NCBI RefSeq assembly: GCF_013140855.1
Contig: NZ_JABBPG010000004.1
Span: 310,001 to 374,000, forward strand
Reading direction: 5' to 3'
Length of the DNA stretch: 64,000 nt
Source of the DNA: Pseudoalteromonas caenipelagi
GTDB taxonomy: Bacteria > Pseudomonadota > Gammaproteobacteria > Enterobacterales > Alteromonadaceae
The stretch's first letter is position 1. Each line of letters begins with the position of its first letter. The position numbers were made by a program, and so were the translations under genes. Shown here in pieces: positions 16,478 to 26,300 of the stretch. The notes beneath the pieces were generated by a model. It was given only the letters and a program-made list of their open reading frames with translations, made no database searches and was not told where the DNA came from.

Positions 16478-18901
16478 CTATTTAAGTGCTCTTACAGGCT
16501 TATTATAAACAACCTTACTCATTGGGATAAAACATGAAAACAAAGAGACAAGCAATATTGACAAAAAAGCTAAAACAAATGCCAAATAACTAAATCCAAC
16601 TTCCAATTCGTAATAACTATTAGCTATAAAGTACAACCCAGATATAAAAGCAACACTCACAATTAACCCTAAAAGAACGGGCTTACTACAATCGAAAAGT
16701 ACTAATTTAGATAGTATTTTAGGCGACCCACCTAAGGCCATCCTAACACCGAGCTCATAGGTTCTTAAGTTAACACTGTAGCTAAGGACCCCATAAATAC
16801 CCATACCCGCAAGCAGAAGAGTTAACAGTGATAGTATTGATGTTATCGTTGCTATCGCTATATCTCTAGATAGCAACGCTCTATATGCTTCATCGACTTT
16901 TATATATTCACCCACTCTAAGGTTTCTATTAATCTTCCTAAGCACTTTGTTTAACTCGATTTTACTTAAGTTTGCATTAGGACTAACGCTAATCATAAAG
17001 CTCAGACTTGAAGTTCTGCCAGTAAACATCTGGGGCACATCTCCCGCGCGAGGTACATAGACATCTTTAACGATGCCAATCACTTTATAGGGGTCTTCTT
17101 TATCATCCCAATATAAGTTTTTACCCAACACAGACTTAGCGCCACCAAAGCTGTTTGCTACCGTTTCGTTAACCAACATAACCTTTTCAGAGTTTCTGAT
17201 TTCTTCAGCTTTAAAGTCTCTACCCATCACTAACGGAATATCAAAGGTGCTTAAGTACTTCTCGTCAACTAAGTTCACATTTGGGAGCACTTTCTCCCCC
17301 GCTCTTGCAGCATCTTTTGTTAGAATAGATGTCCAGTTATTCGTAATTAAAGGTGGGTATATTGCATTACTAACCTTATTGACGCCTGATATATTATCTA
17401 ACTCGCTCGTGAGGTGATCTATAAATGCAATTCGTTCATCTCTATTGAACTGTTGACCACTTGAATCAACTGACACCCAATATACATTTTCCGTTTTAAA
17501 TCCTGACGGTTGCTCAATCACCTGCAAAGAGTTTTTAAAGAATGAAAAATTAATAGTAAGTAAAACTCCAGCCAGCGCAACTTGAGATATAATTAAAACA
17601 CTTCTCGTTTTTGCTGAAATTTGCAACCCACTCCCTTTACCACTCACCCTCAAAACATTATTCAAAGCTTTATAATCTATTAAATTCGATATTATAAAAC
17701 CAAAAACAGAAGCGATTAAAATAGAAATGAGCACAGAAAAAAATACAACAATGTAGTTTATTGATAATTCTTCAAGCCTTGGCAAATGGCCATCAGCGTA
17801 TTCTCTTATAAATGAAAAGCTAAAGTGAGATAAGACTAATCCAATAACCGTCGCAGTCAATGTCAAAACAAATGACTCAATAAATATGCCCCTGAAAATA
17901 TGATGTTTTTGCGCACCTAATGTAGCTTGAATCGCATATTGTCGTTGTTTTTCAGCAGCACGAGACAGGAATAAGTTAGATATATTGGCACATGCAATCA
18001 ATAATAAAGCAAAAACAGCGCCCAACATCATCAGTGATGTCGAGCGGCTATCACCAATGATCACCTCTTCAAAGGTTTTTAGCTTCGCTTTCGTGGATAC
18101 ATTTTGTCCCCATGGAAACGCTTTCGCTTCTTGTACAAAACGCTCATTTATTCTTGCACTTAAATACTGCTGTGCTTGTGCAGGTGTTACGCCAGTGGCA
18201 AGTTTTCCTACAAGCTTGAGCTCAAAAAAACCAGCAATCCAATTTCGGCGGGTTTGCTCATCTCGACTGTTAAAGTCAAAAGGAAGCCAAATTTGTGTTT
18301 GTCTACCCTGCATATACAGCGCAGGTTCTACAAATTGCTCGGAAAGAACACCGATAATCTTATAACCTACTTGCCCTATTTCTATCTTTTGGGCCAAAAC
18401 ATCGGCACGACCATTAAAGTCTTTTTGCCACAGATCGTAGCTGATAACGGCGACAGGAACATGGGTGTCGAGCCCCTCATTTTTGTCAAAATAGCGACCA
18501 ACTGCCATTTGGGCGCCCAGTAAATTAAACAGCTCTGGTGTAGTAAACGTTGCAAAAACCTTCGGTATTCCTGCTAGGTTGCTCACCTGCAATTCTTCAT
18601 AATGCAATAAGGCTGACTGCGAAAATTTATCGTTATTTTTGTACGCATCAACGGCTCCAGCATACGAATGCACGCCAGCTCCTAAAAACTTCCCGTTGTC
18701 ATGTCGCTCACCCTCAACAACAAATAATCGCTCCTGCTGAGGATATGGTAGTGGTTTTAGTAACACAGTGTAGTTTAGTGTCACCATAGTAATAAATGCG
18801 CCAAGCGTTATACTCAGGGTTAATATAACTACAGCCGCAAAGCTAGGCCGCTTACTCAGACTATAAAGCGCTACCTGCAGTTCTTTTAGCCAATAATTCA
18901 T
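16478..18901 (-). CDS. MacB/FtsX-type ABC transporter permease (double-unit)
   Basis: An 807-residue inner membrane protein. It has an N-terminal helix (about 20-45), a large periplasmic MacB-like domain (about 50-280) and four helices (about 290-310, 340-362, 383-405, 433-452). A second periplasmic domain (about 455-675) and three final helices (about 680-705, 729-750, 766-787) follow. The two-unit layout fits permeases that work with a single ATPase. The start overlaps the ATPase gene by 4 nt. With the ATPase and membrane fusion protein it forms a MacAB-like tripartite pump. Such pumps are often found with NRPS clusters as exporters of the peptide product. It is the last gene before a strong terminator. 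Export of the NRPS product is inferred from position. Confidence 0.85.
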   Translation of the reverse strand: MNYWLKELQVALYSLSKRPSFAAVVILTLSITLGAFITMVTLNYTVLLKPLPYPQQERLFVVEGERHDNGKFLGAGVHSYAGAVDAYKNNDKFSQSALLHYEELQVSNLAGIPKVFATFTTPELFNLLGAQMAVGRYFDKNEGLDTHVPVAVISYDLWQKDFNGRADVLAQKIEIGQVGYKIIGVLSEQFVEPALYMQGRQTQIWLPFDFNSRDEQTRRNWIAGFFELKLVGKLATGVTPAQAQQYLSARINERFVQEAKAFPWGQNVSTKAKLKTFEEVIIGDSRSTSLMMLGAVFALLLIACANISNLFLSRAAEKQRQYAIQATLGAQKHHIFRGIFIESFVLTLTATVIGLVLSHFSFSFIREYADGHLPRLEELSINYIVVFFSVLISILIASVFGFIISNLIDYKALNNVLRVSGKGSGLQISAKTRSVLIISQVALAGVLLTINFSFFKNSLQVIEQPSGFKTENVYWVSVDSSGQQFNRDERIAFIDHLTSELDNISGVNKVSNAIYPPLITNNWTSILTKDAARAGEKVLPNVNLVDEKYLSTFDIPLVMGRDFKAEEIRNSEKVMLVNETVANSFGGAKSVLGKNLYWDDKEDPYKVIGIVKDVYVPRAGDVPQMFTGRTSSLSFMISVSPNANLSKIELNKVLRKINRNLRVGEYIKVDEAYRALLSRDIAIATITSILSLLTLLLAGMGIYGVLSYSVNLRTYELGVRMALGGSPKILSKLVLFDCSKPVLLGLIVSVAFISGLYFIANSYYELEVGFSYLAFVLAFLSILLVSLFSCFIPMSKVVYNKPVRALK

Positions 18902-19605
18902 ACAGCCTCCCGAAGTGGTTCTTGCGCTTTTTGGATTTGACCATCAAGTAGGTTGTAGTGAATGCTGGCTCGGTCAGCATAACGAGGGTCATGGGTAACA
19001 AGACAAATCGTTGTGCCATCGTTATTGAGCTTTTCTAATAGATCCATAATGGCATCGCCATTTTTTGAATCTAGGTTTCCGGTTGGCTCATCCACTAACA
19101 AAATTGCTGGGTTAGCTACAAGTGCTCGTGCTATTGCGATACGCTGCTGCTGTCCACCAGATAGCATATTTGGTCGATGGTCTTTACGATGCAACATCTC
19201 TACACACTCTAAACATTGCTCAACACGCTGTGTTATCTCTTGTGCACTATATTGCTGCTGACTATATTGCAAAGGCAGCGCAATGTTATCAAACACAGAC
19301 AATTCATCAATAAGGTTAAACTGTTGAAAAATAAAACCTATTTTTTCAGCTCGAATAGCTGCACTCTGTGCTAAAGATAGTTTGGTTACATCATGACCTT
19401 CGATCATGTAGGTACCCGATGTTGCTTCATCAAGCAAGCCAAGAATAGACAACAAAGTAGATTTACCACAGCCAGAGGGGCCCGATATGGATATATACTC
19501 ACCACTTCTAATTGTTAAGTCGATACCTTTTAGCGCATGTGTTTCCATGCTCTGCGTTTCGAATACTTTGGTGATGTTAGTCATTTGAATTTTAATGTCT
19601 TGCAT
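18898..19605 (-). CDS. MacB-like ABC transporter ATP-binding protein
   Basis: A 235-residue ATPase of the LolD/MacB type. Walker A is GPSGCGKST, the Q-loop lies in FIFQQFNLID, the signature is LSGGQQQR, Walker B is ILLVDEPTGNLD, and the switch His is in THDPRYAD. All catalytic elements are intact. It powers the neighbouring permease through mechanotransmission rather than a substrate channel in related systems. It lies 13 nt after the membrane fusion gene and overlaps the permease gene by 4 nt, so the three are translated together. Confidence 0.93.
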   Translation of the reverse strand: MQDIKIQMTNITKVFETQSMETHALKGIDLTIRSGEYISISGPSGCGKSTLLSILGLLDEATSGTYMIEGHDVTKLSLAQSAAIRAEKIGFIFQQFNLIDELSVFDNIALPLQYSQQQYSAQEITQRVEQCLECVEMLHRKDHRPNMLSGGQQQRIAIARALVANPAILLVDEPTGNLDSKNGDAIMDLLEKLNNDGTTICLVTHDPRYADRASIHYNLLDGQIQKAQEPLREAV

Positions 19606-19618
19606 GTTCTTGCTCCTG

Positions 19619-20872
19619 TTAATGAACGAGTTTGATTGTGGGTTCGTTTTTCAGATATGACAGGTCAGAAATAACCAAACTATCACCAGGAAACGCACCA
19701 GATTTAATTTGAATGTACTCTCCAGCCGTCACCCCAAACTCTATTTGTGTCGCATTCGCAGCTAGTTGGTCCGCTGACAACTTATACAAAGAAGACGAGG
19801 AAAAAGCAGAGATATTGGCTGGTCTTTCAATGAAATAAGCATCTTCAATATCATCAATATAAACAACAGCATCGACCGTTTGCTCAGGACGTAAATTTAC
19901 TGAATCAGCGCTATCAAAAGCGATTTCAATTTCAACCGAACCGCTTTCAACTGTAGGGCTCACTCTGACCACTTGTGATGCAATTTGGTATTTGCCGGCA
20001 CCTACTGATGCTTTCTGGCCAACTTGAATTTGTGAAGCTTGTGCTTGTGGTACTTTGATCAAAGCAATCAAGTCCTCAGTACCACCGATTAACGCTATTT
20101 TCTGACCTGCCGTTAGGCTTTGACCCAGCTCAACATGCTGCTTTTGCAATATGCCATTCATGCCAGCTCTCACCGTTAATTCATCGTAGCGTAGCTGAAC
20201 TGATGCCAGATTGCTCTGAGCATCAACAATGGCTTCCTTTTGAATATTGATAGATTCAACATGCACCATTTTTAACTTTTCTATGTTTTTCTGCGCAATG
20301 GCGATGCGCTTCTTATACTGCTTTGCAGATAACACAACTTCTTTATAATCCAATTTAGAAACAATACCTTCTTTAACAAGCTCTTCCATTGCTTGCTTGC
20401 GCATCTGCGCAGTTTCATATTCTGATTTCACTTGCTCCAGCTTTTCCTCCACCGCTAACAACTCTTGCATTTGCGTTAGCTTAAGCTTACGAAGATTTGC
20501 TTGCTCATGATTGTAGGCACGTTGCGCTGCTTCTAGTTCATGTTTAAGTTCGGGGTTTTTAAGCAACATAATCACGCTGTCGTGAGTTACCATAGCCCCA
20601 GGTTTTAGAATGATCTCTTCAACGGTCGCATTGCTTGTGCTCGTAAGTAGTTTTTGTTTGCTCGAGCGCAGCTTTCCGTAACCTTCAACCTGAACTTGCA
20701 ACGCCCCTTGCTGAACCGTATTAATAACAAGTTCATTACGCTCCACAGCTTCATTTGAGCCAGAGAAAAACCAGATACCAGCCACAATTAAAAATGCTGC
20801 AGCGCCACCTAAGAGGGTACTTTTGTTATTCCTTTTCTTGTGCTTTTTTACGACGTCCATAATATGCCTCAT
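19619..20872 (-). CDS. MacA-like membrane fusion protein of the exporter
   Basis: A 417-residue periplasmic adaptor with an N-terminal membrane helix (about 22-41), a lipoyl half (TVEEIILKPGAMVTHDSVIM), and a long helical hairpin (about 100-210) rich in Glu, Lys and Gln. The second lipoyl half (GMNGILQKQHVELGQSLTAGQ) and beta-barrel domains follow. It should link the ATPase/permease pair to a TolC-type channel. It is the first gene of the exporter set and starts 125 nt after the dioxygenase stop. That gap has only a weak 6-bp hairpin, so the exporter may be read through from the NRPS operon. Confidence 0.88.
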   Translation of the reverse strand: MRHIMDVVKKHKKRNNKSTLLGGAAAFLIVAGIWFFSGSNEAVERNELVINTVQQGALQVQVEGYGKLRSSKQKLLTSTSNATVEEIILKPGAMVTHDSVIMLLKNPELKHELEAAQRAYNHEQANLRKLKLTQMQELLAVEEKLEQVKSEYETAQMRKQAMEELVKEGIVSKLDYKEVVLSAKQYKKRIAIAQKNIEKLKMVHVESINIQKEAIVDAQSNLASVQLRYDELTVRAGMNGILQKQHVELGQSLTAGQKIALIGGTEDLIALIKVPQAQASQIQVGQKASVGAGKYQIASQVVRVSPTVESGSVEIEIAFDSADSVNLRPEQTVDAVVYIDDIEDAYFIERPANISAFSSSSLYKLSADQLAANATQIEFGVTAGEYIQIKSGAFPGDSLVISDLSYLKNEPTIKLVH

Positions 20873-20997
20873 TTACAAAGTTTAGACTTAGCCACTGCAG
20901 ACTCTTTAGCCCCGATATATGGTAAATCGCGAGCTTGCGTGGCTAATGGTAAATTCCTAACTAATGGGTTAGTTCACTCATGTCCGACTCACGGTCA

Positions 20998-22014
20998 TTA
21001 AGCAACCTTTTCATTATCGAGTTGAGCAACGGGTGAATTGGGATGAGCCATTCCCGTAAGTATTTTTCGCGGCCCTGTGAAAGATTCTCTACCGTGCGTA
21101 AAGAGCATGTTATCTAGCAACATCACATCGTGTTTTTGCCAGTCAAAACGAACCGTTGATTCACGGTATAATTCTCGGATCAACTCCAGGTCACGCTCAT
21201 CAATTGGGCTGCCATCACCATAGAAACAATTGCGTGGTAAATATTCTTCGCCAAATGTCTCAACCATGGTTTTGCGCACCTCATCATCCAAACTAGAGAC
21301 ATGGAATAAATGTGCTTGGTTAAACCACAACTTTTCTCCCGTTTGCGGATGAAAAGCGACCGCAGGATTAACCTGCTTAGTACGCAGACGATCGCCATCT
21401 AACCACTCACACTGCAGCTGATTTTGCGCACAATATCGCTCTACCTCAGCACGGTCTTCAGTTTGAAAAACTTCAGTCCAAGGCAAGTCAACATTGGAGT
21501 AATTACGCACATACATGATGCCTTTTTCTTCCATTTTCTGACGGATCTCAATGGGTAAGTTTTGATAGATGTAACGAGAGTCGCTAATCGGTGTTGCTCC
21601 ACCCGTTTGACTTGGCAACATACATAAAAAACCAATTCGATTAGGCCAACTTTGCGAATAGGCATTCTCGTTATGCTGTGGGATAACTTCAGCGCTGCTA
21701 TATTCAGTCGCTGTGTACACATTACCTTTGAGGCTAGTGCGTGGTGTCGAGCGGTAAACATATTCAAGTAGTGGTCCACCAAATAATGTTTCTAGCAACT
21801 CACCAAATTGCTTTGAGCTATTTACTTTTAATCCGCGCAGCAGCAATGCACCATTTTCTGACACTAATCGCTGTACCTGCTCGGCATTATCTTGACACCA
21901 CTGGCTGAGTTTTTTTCCACCCATGTCAACATTCAGTAGCAGCTTCATACCACCGATAGACTCTAAGCTCTCTACAGAGACGCTCTCTAAATTCGTATAT
22001 CCTGAATTTTCCAT
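20998..22014 (-). CDS. TauD/SyrP/AsnO-like Fe(II)/2-oxoglutarate dioxygenase
   Basis: A 338-residue cupin-fold oxygenase. The iron facial triad is read as His114 and Glu116 (QHNEN) plus His307 (THGR), with Arg316 for 2-oxoglutarate. The HxE form in place of HxD is known from clavaminate synthase-like hydroxylases such as AsnO and SyrP-type enzymes, which beta-hydroxylate amino acids free or on NRPS carrier domains. It lies 20 nt after the thioesterase gene. The assembly line has four Asn-like modules and one Gln-like module, so hydroxylation of one of these is a reasonable guess. The target residue and whether it acts on free or bound substrate are not known. Confidence 0.85.
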   Translation of the reverse strand: MENSGYTNLESVSVESLESIGGMKLLLNVDMGGKKLSQWCQDNAEQVQRLVSENGALLLRGLKVNSSKQFGELLETLFGGPLLEYVYRSTPRTSLKGNVYTATEYSSAEVIPQHNENAYSQSWPNRIGFLCMLPSQTGGATPISDSRYIYQNLPIEIRQKMEEKGIMYVRNYSNVDLPWTEVFQTEDRAEVERYCAQNQLQCEWLDGDRLRTKQVNPAVAFHPQTGEKLWFNQAHLFHVSSLDDEVRKTMVETFGEEYLPRNCFYGDGSPIDERDLELIRELYRESTVRFDWQKHDVMLLDNMLFTHGRESFTGPRKILTGMAHPNSPVAQLDNEKVA

Positions 22015-22034
22015 TTTTAATCCCCAAGATTATT

Positions 22035-22856
22035 TCAAAAAACTAAAGACTTAATATTCTGAACAGTGTTATCTAAATAAGGTGGCTGAAGTATGTCAGT
22101 GTGCTGTGCGACAAATTCAGGTGCAGGCACATAGCTCAGCTCCTTTGATGTAAGTTGTTCTCTTTCAAACCATGGTTTTGCAAGATGCCGCTGCGATGCA
22201 GGAACACACCGATCCAAAAGCACGACATCACAGTCGACTTTTATCACTTTGTGTCTGCGCGATGCATGATGATAAAAATACAGTGATTGCATCAGCGAAT
22301 ATGCAATCTGTTGCTGGCCTTCATCTTTTATCATGCCAAGCTCACTCATCACTGAGACTAAATGTGCAATGACGACATCTCTTGGTTGGTTGTCAAATTC
22401 CGCCCAATTCAAGGCGTTTAGATCTAGCTGATATTTATTAGATAGGTGATGCTTTAGGAAATAGAACTCACTTAGATTCTCTGCTTTCCCAGTCATGATG
22501 GCATCAAGCTGAGAGCCAAATAACACAACTTTGTTTACTTGTTCACCTGCGATTGACAGCTGATTAGCTAGCTCAAGTGCTATTGGACCCGCTGAGCAAT
22601 AACCGAACAGGATATATGGTCCCCTCGGTTGCACCTCTTTTATTGTGTCAAAGTGGTATTGGGCCAGTTCGGGTATAGAACGATATTGATAGTTATCATA
22701 GATACTAGGATCCTCTAAGCCAAACAGCTTAGCGTCGCTAACCAATCGTTCAGCAACATGTTGGTAAAAATCGACACCGCCCCCTCCTGTATGCAAGCAA
22801 AATACGTTTTGCTTTGCCTTCGACTGATTGAGTGCTATTAAAGTTGGATGATTCAT
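22035..22856 (-). CDS. Stand-alone alpha/beta hydrolase thioesterase (NRPS release or editing)
   Basis: A 273-residue thioesterase-domain protein. FCLHTGGGG (19-27) matches the first strand/loop region of NRPS thioesterases. The nucleophile elbow is GYCSAG (85-90), so the residue at the usual Ser position of G-x-S-x-G is Cys87, and Ala replaces the last Gly. His252 in QHTDIL is the expected catalytic His. Since NRPS4 has no C-terminal thioesterase, this protein may release the final product in trans, or it may be a type II editing enzyme. Cys nucleophiles occur in some NRPS thioesterases that form strained rings. It begins 60 nt after NRPS4. Confidence 0.85.
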   Translation of the reverse strand: MNHPTLIALNQSKAKQNVFCLHTGGGGVDFYQHVAERLVSDAKLFGLEDPSIYDNYQYRSIPELAQYHFDTIKEVQPRGPYILFGYCSAGPIALELANQLSIAGEQVNKVVLFGSQLDAIMTGKAENLSEFYFLKHHLSNKYQLDLNALNWAEFDNQPRDVVIAHLVSVMSELGMIKDEGQQQIAYSLMQSLYFYHHASRRHKVIKVDCDVVLLDRCVPASQRHLAKPWFEREQLTSKELSYVPAPEFVAQHTDILQPPYLDNTVQNIKSLVF

Positions 22857-22916
22857 AGTTCTTCTCCGTATCGCCCCAACAACTGGGGCGTTTCACACAG
22901 TTTGGATATATCAACG

Positions 22917-23387
22917 CTAGGCTGATTGATGCAGCTTCAGTAGCTTTGACTTAAACGCCTCAACCAGCGCCTCCCAACAGCTTTGTTCAATAAGCAGTTC
23001 GTTCGCAGCCAATATGCACACTTGTTGTGTGTTACCGTTTAATAAAGTGGCCGCTAACGGTGTACTTTCAGGCGAAGATGTTTTTTCACTTAGCTGTGCT
23101 TTGTGCATTTGCACCAGCGATTGCGAAATAACCGTTTCGTCTTGCCACAACCACAGTGCATTTGTATGTCGACGAGAACGCTTAATACCGAGTTTTTCGA
23201 CACCATCGGCGGTGTATTTCAACTCATAAGCAAGCTTCTCATCCGCGAAGAAAGAATGGAGCACATGTCTTAAATAGCTCTCATCTAATAAAGAGTCCAA
23301 ATAAACAACGGCAATCAGACTATTGCCAGCCTGAATATGCTTAGCTTCTGACACAGTTAAGCTTTGGCTTACCCGCTCTTTGTTAAT
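22917..23387 (-). other. Decayed E/C-domain N-lobe at the end of NRPS4
   Basis: Residues about 3300-3455 follow the last carrier domain. VVYLDSLLDESYLRHVL and LAANELLIEQSCWEALVEAF align in order with the first strand-helix and the HHxxxDG strand-helix of epimerisation/condensation domains. The catalytic motif is replaced by AANELLIEQ, and the second lobe is missing. Confidence 0.55.
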
Positions 23388-26300
23388 ATCATCGGCCAAT
23401 CCCTTGATTGTTGGATTATTCCAGATTTGACCAACGGTTAGTTGTATTCCCTTAGCTTTAGCCTCTGAGATAACTTGGATCACTTTCAGTGAGTTACCAC
23501 CCAACTCAAAGAAATCATCTTTACAACCTACTTGAGCGATTCCGAGCACGTTTTGCCAAATGCTACACAATGCCTCTTCGAGTGGATTTGCCGGTGCCAC
23601 ATACTCAGCACGCTGAAGCGCCACATCTGGATGAGGCAATTTGTTCCGATCGACCTTACCGTTGTTATTCATAGGCAAAGTATCTAGTAACACAAAGGCG
23701 GATGGGTGCATGTATTCAGGTAGCTGTTCGCTTAACTGAGTTCTCAAAGCACTGATAAAGCTTCTTTGTTCCACCGAATCTTGCACATCAATAGAGGGCT
23801 GACTGGGGACTATATATGCTACGAGAGATTTATTACCTTCCCCCTTATCGAATGGAATAACAGACACTTGCGACACACTTTCAAATTTAGAAAGAGTATG
23901 CTCCACTTCACCTAACTCAATGCGATAGCCATTAATCTTAACTTGATGATCTATACGGCCAAGAAACTCTATGTTGCCATCAGCGCCCCAACGAACTAAA
24001 TCGCCCGTTCTATAAAGCAGTTTGCTACTTGATGCGTCATCAGGATTATAAAAAGGATTAGCAACGAATTTTTCTTTCGTTAAATCTTCGCGTCCTAAAT
24101 AGCCTCGGGCTAGGTTGACCCCTCCGACCAACAACTCTCCAGGCACTCCAATTGGAGCAAGCTGCTCATTATTCATAATAAATGTACTTACATTCGGTAA
24201 TGGCTTACCAATGTGTAAAACACTTTGTCCTGGCGAATAACAACCGTAGGTTGCACATACTGTTGTTTCTGACGGCCCATAAGCGTTAACAAAGCGACGG
24301 TTTGGTGACCACAATTCAGCCATCGCGATGCTGCATGCCTCTCCTGCAACTATCAATGTGGATACACTAACCCAGCTACCTTGGCATAATTGAGGTAACA
24401 ACACAGGTGGCAAAGTCGCATGTGTAACTTCATTCTTTTCAACAAGTTGCGTTAAAGATTCTGCCGATTTTGCTTGGTCTTTATTAGGGATCACCAACGA
24501 AGCACCATTGGTAAGTGCCATACACCATTCCCACGTCGCAGCATCAAAGGCAATAGAAGCAAACTGCAAAACCTTACTGTGTGCTGTGATCTCGAATGCT
24601 TGTTGTTGTGCAAAGCCCAAATTCACAAGCCCTTTATGAATGAGTTCACAACCTTTTGGCTTCCCTGTTGAACCTGAGGTGTAAATAACATAAGCAAGGC
24701 TGTCTGTATTGACCCCTATTGTTGAGCACTCAATGTTTAATTCATCATATTGCTCAAGGTCGTCATTAAGCTGCTCATCATCTAAGATGAGGTGTGTAAT
24801 GCGTGACTCATTAATATCTTGCACTAAGTGTCGCTGGGTAAGTACCAACGTGACAGAGGCATCTTCCAGCACATATTTAATACGCGCATTTGGGCTACTA
24901 GGGTCTAATGGTAAGTATGCACCTCCGGCCTTCAAGACCGCCAAGATCGAGACAAACATCTCAATTGAACGTTCACAATAAACGCCTACCAGCCTATCAG
25001 GTCCAACTAGAGAGTATCTTCTTAAATAGTTAGCCAATCGATTTGCTCTTTGGTTCAACTGATCATATGTAATCTCTTGATCTTCAAAGATAAGAGCAAC
25101 CCCTTTTGGGTTCGATTTGACCACATCTTGAAATTTCTCATGAACACAACGGTTATCTACCTCATGGACTTGCCCTAATGACCAGGCCATTAGTTGCGGG
25201 AGATCTGGCTGAGCAACCATCACTTCAGAGATAAGCTCGTTCGGACGGTGTTGCAAACAATCTGACATCGCTTGCAGTGCATGGATCATATAGTCCATAA
25301 CACGTTCAATATTGACGGACTTATCAACCTGAAAATCCAGGTTAAAGCCTTGCTTCATATCATCAACTGACAAGCTAAATGGGTAATTCGTCCGCTCTTT
25401 GGAGCTTAATAACCTCACACCATTATCTGTGCCCTGAGTTGCCGCCTCACTATCGCTATTCGCCACTGAGTGTCTATAGTTCAGCACAGCACTAAACAGG
25501 TTACGGCCATGTGATAAACCACTACATTGTTGAGCTAGCGAGAGCGAAGCTTGCTCATAAGGAATAAGTTCCTGCAATTCGTCTCGAATTGACATGACAA
25601 ATTCCAGTACGCTCTTGCCTTGTGTATTCGCTCTAATGGGTAACGTATTAATAAACATACCAAGTACATTTTCTAATCGCTCAGACCCACTCAGCCTGCC
25701 AGATAACACGGTGCCAAACACCACATCATTCTTAGCACAACACGCTGAGATAACTAATGCCCAGGCAGCGTGGAATACCACAGCAGGGCTAATGTGTAAG
25801 TCTTTTGATAATCGTCTTATCTGGTTTTCTAAGTGTGAAGGCACAGCGGCTTTAAGTTCCGCCATGTTGCTCCCATCCCCCATGACATCAAGCAAGTTAA
25901 AGGGTAAGCTCGACTCTGTCACATCCGCTAATTTGGCACAGAAGAAAGCCTCTGCATCATATTCCTTCGCTTGATTAAGTACTTGCGCAATAAACTCTCG
26001 ATACGGTAACGGTTGTTCAAGAGACTGTGTATTCGCGTTTTGGAATGCCGAGATTTCCTTTTCAATGATCTCTAAGCCAACGTGATCTGCAATAATATGA
26101 TGATATTTCAACGCCACAACGTAATGCTGATTTACCTGATCATGTGCAACGTCCAGTTGAATCAAAGGGGCTTTACTTAGATCTAGCTTTAGCTTTCCAA
26201 CTTGGTTTAACTGTTGGATTTGCTCAAATACATCTTTATCAGCTGCCAATTGTGGCCAGTTGACTGGCAGCACAGCCTCTCTTTGCACAACTTGATGCGG

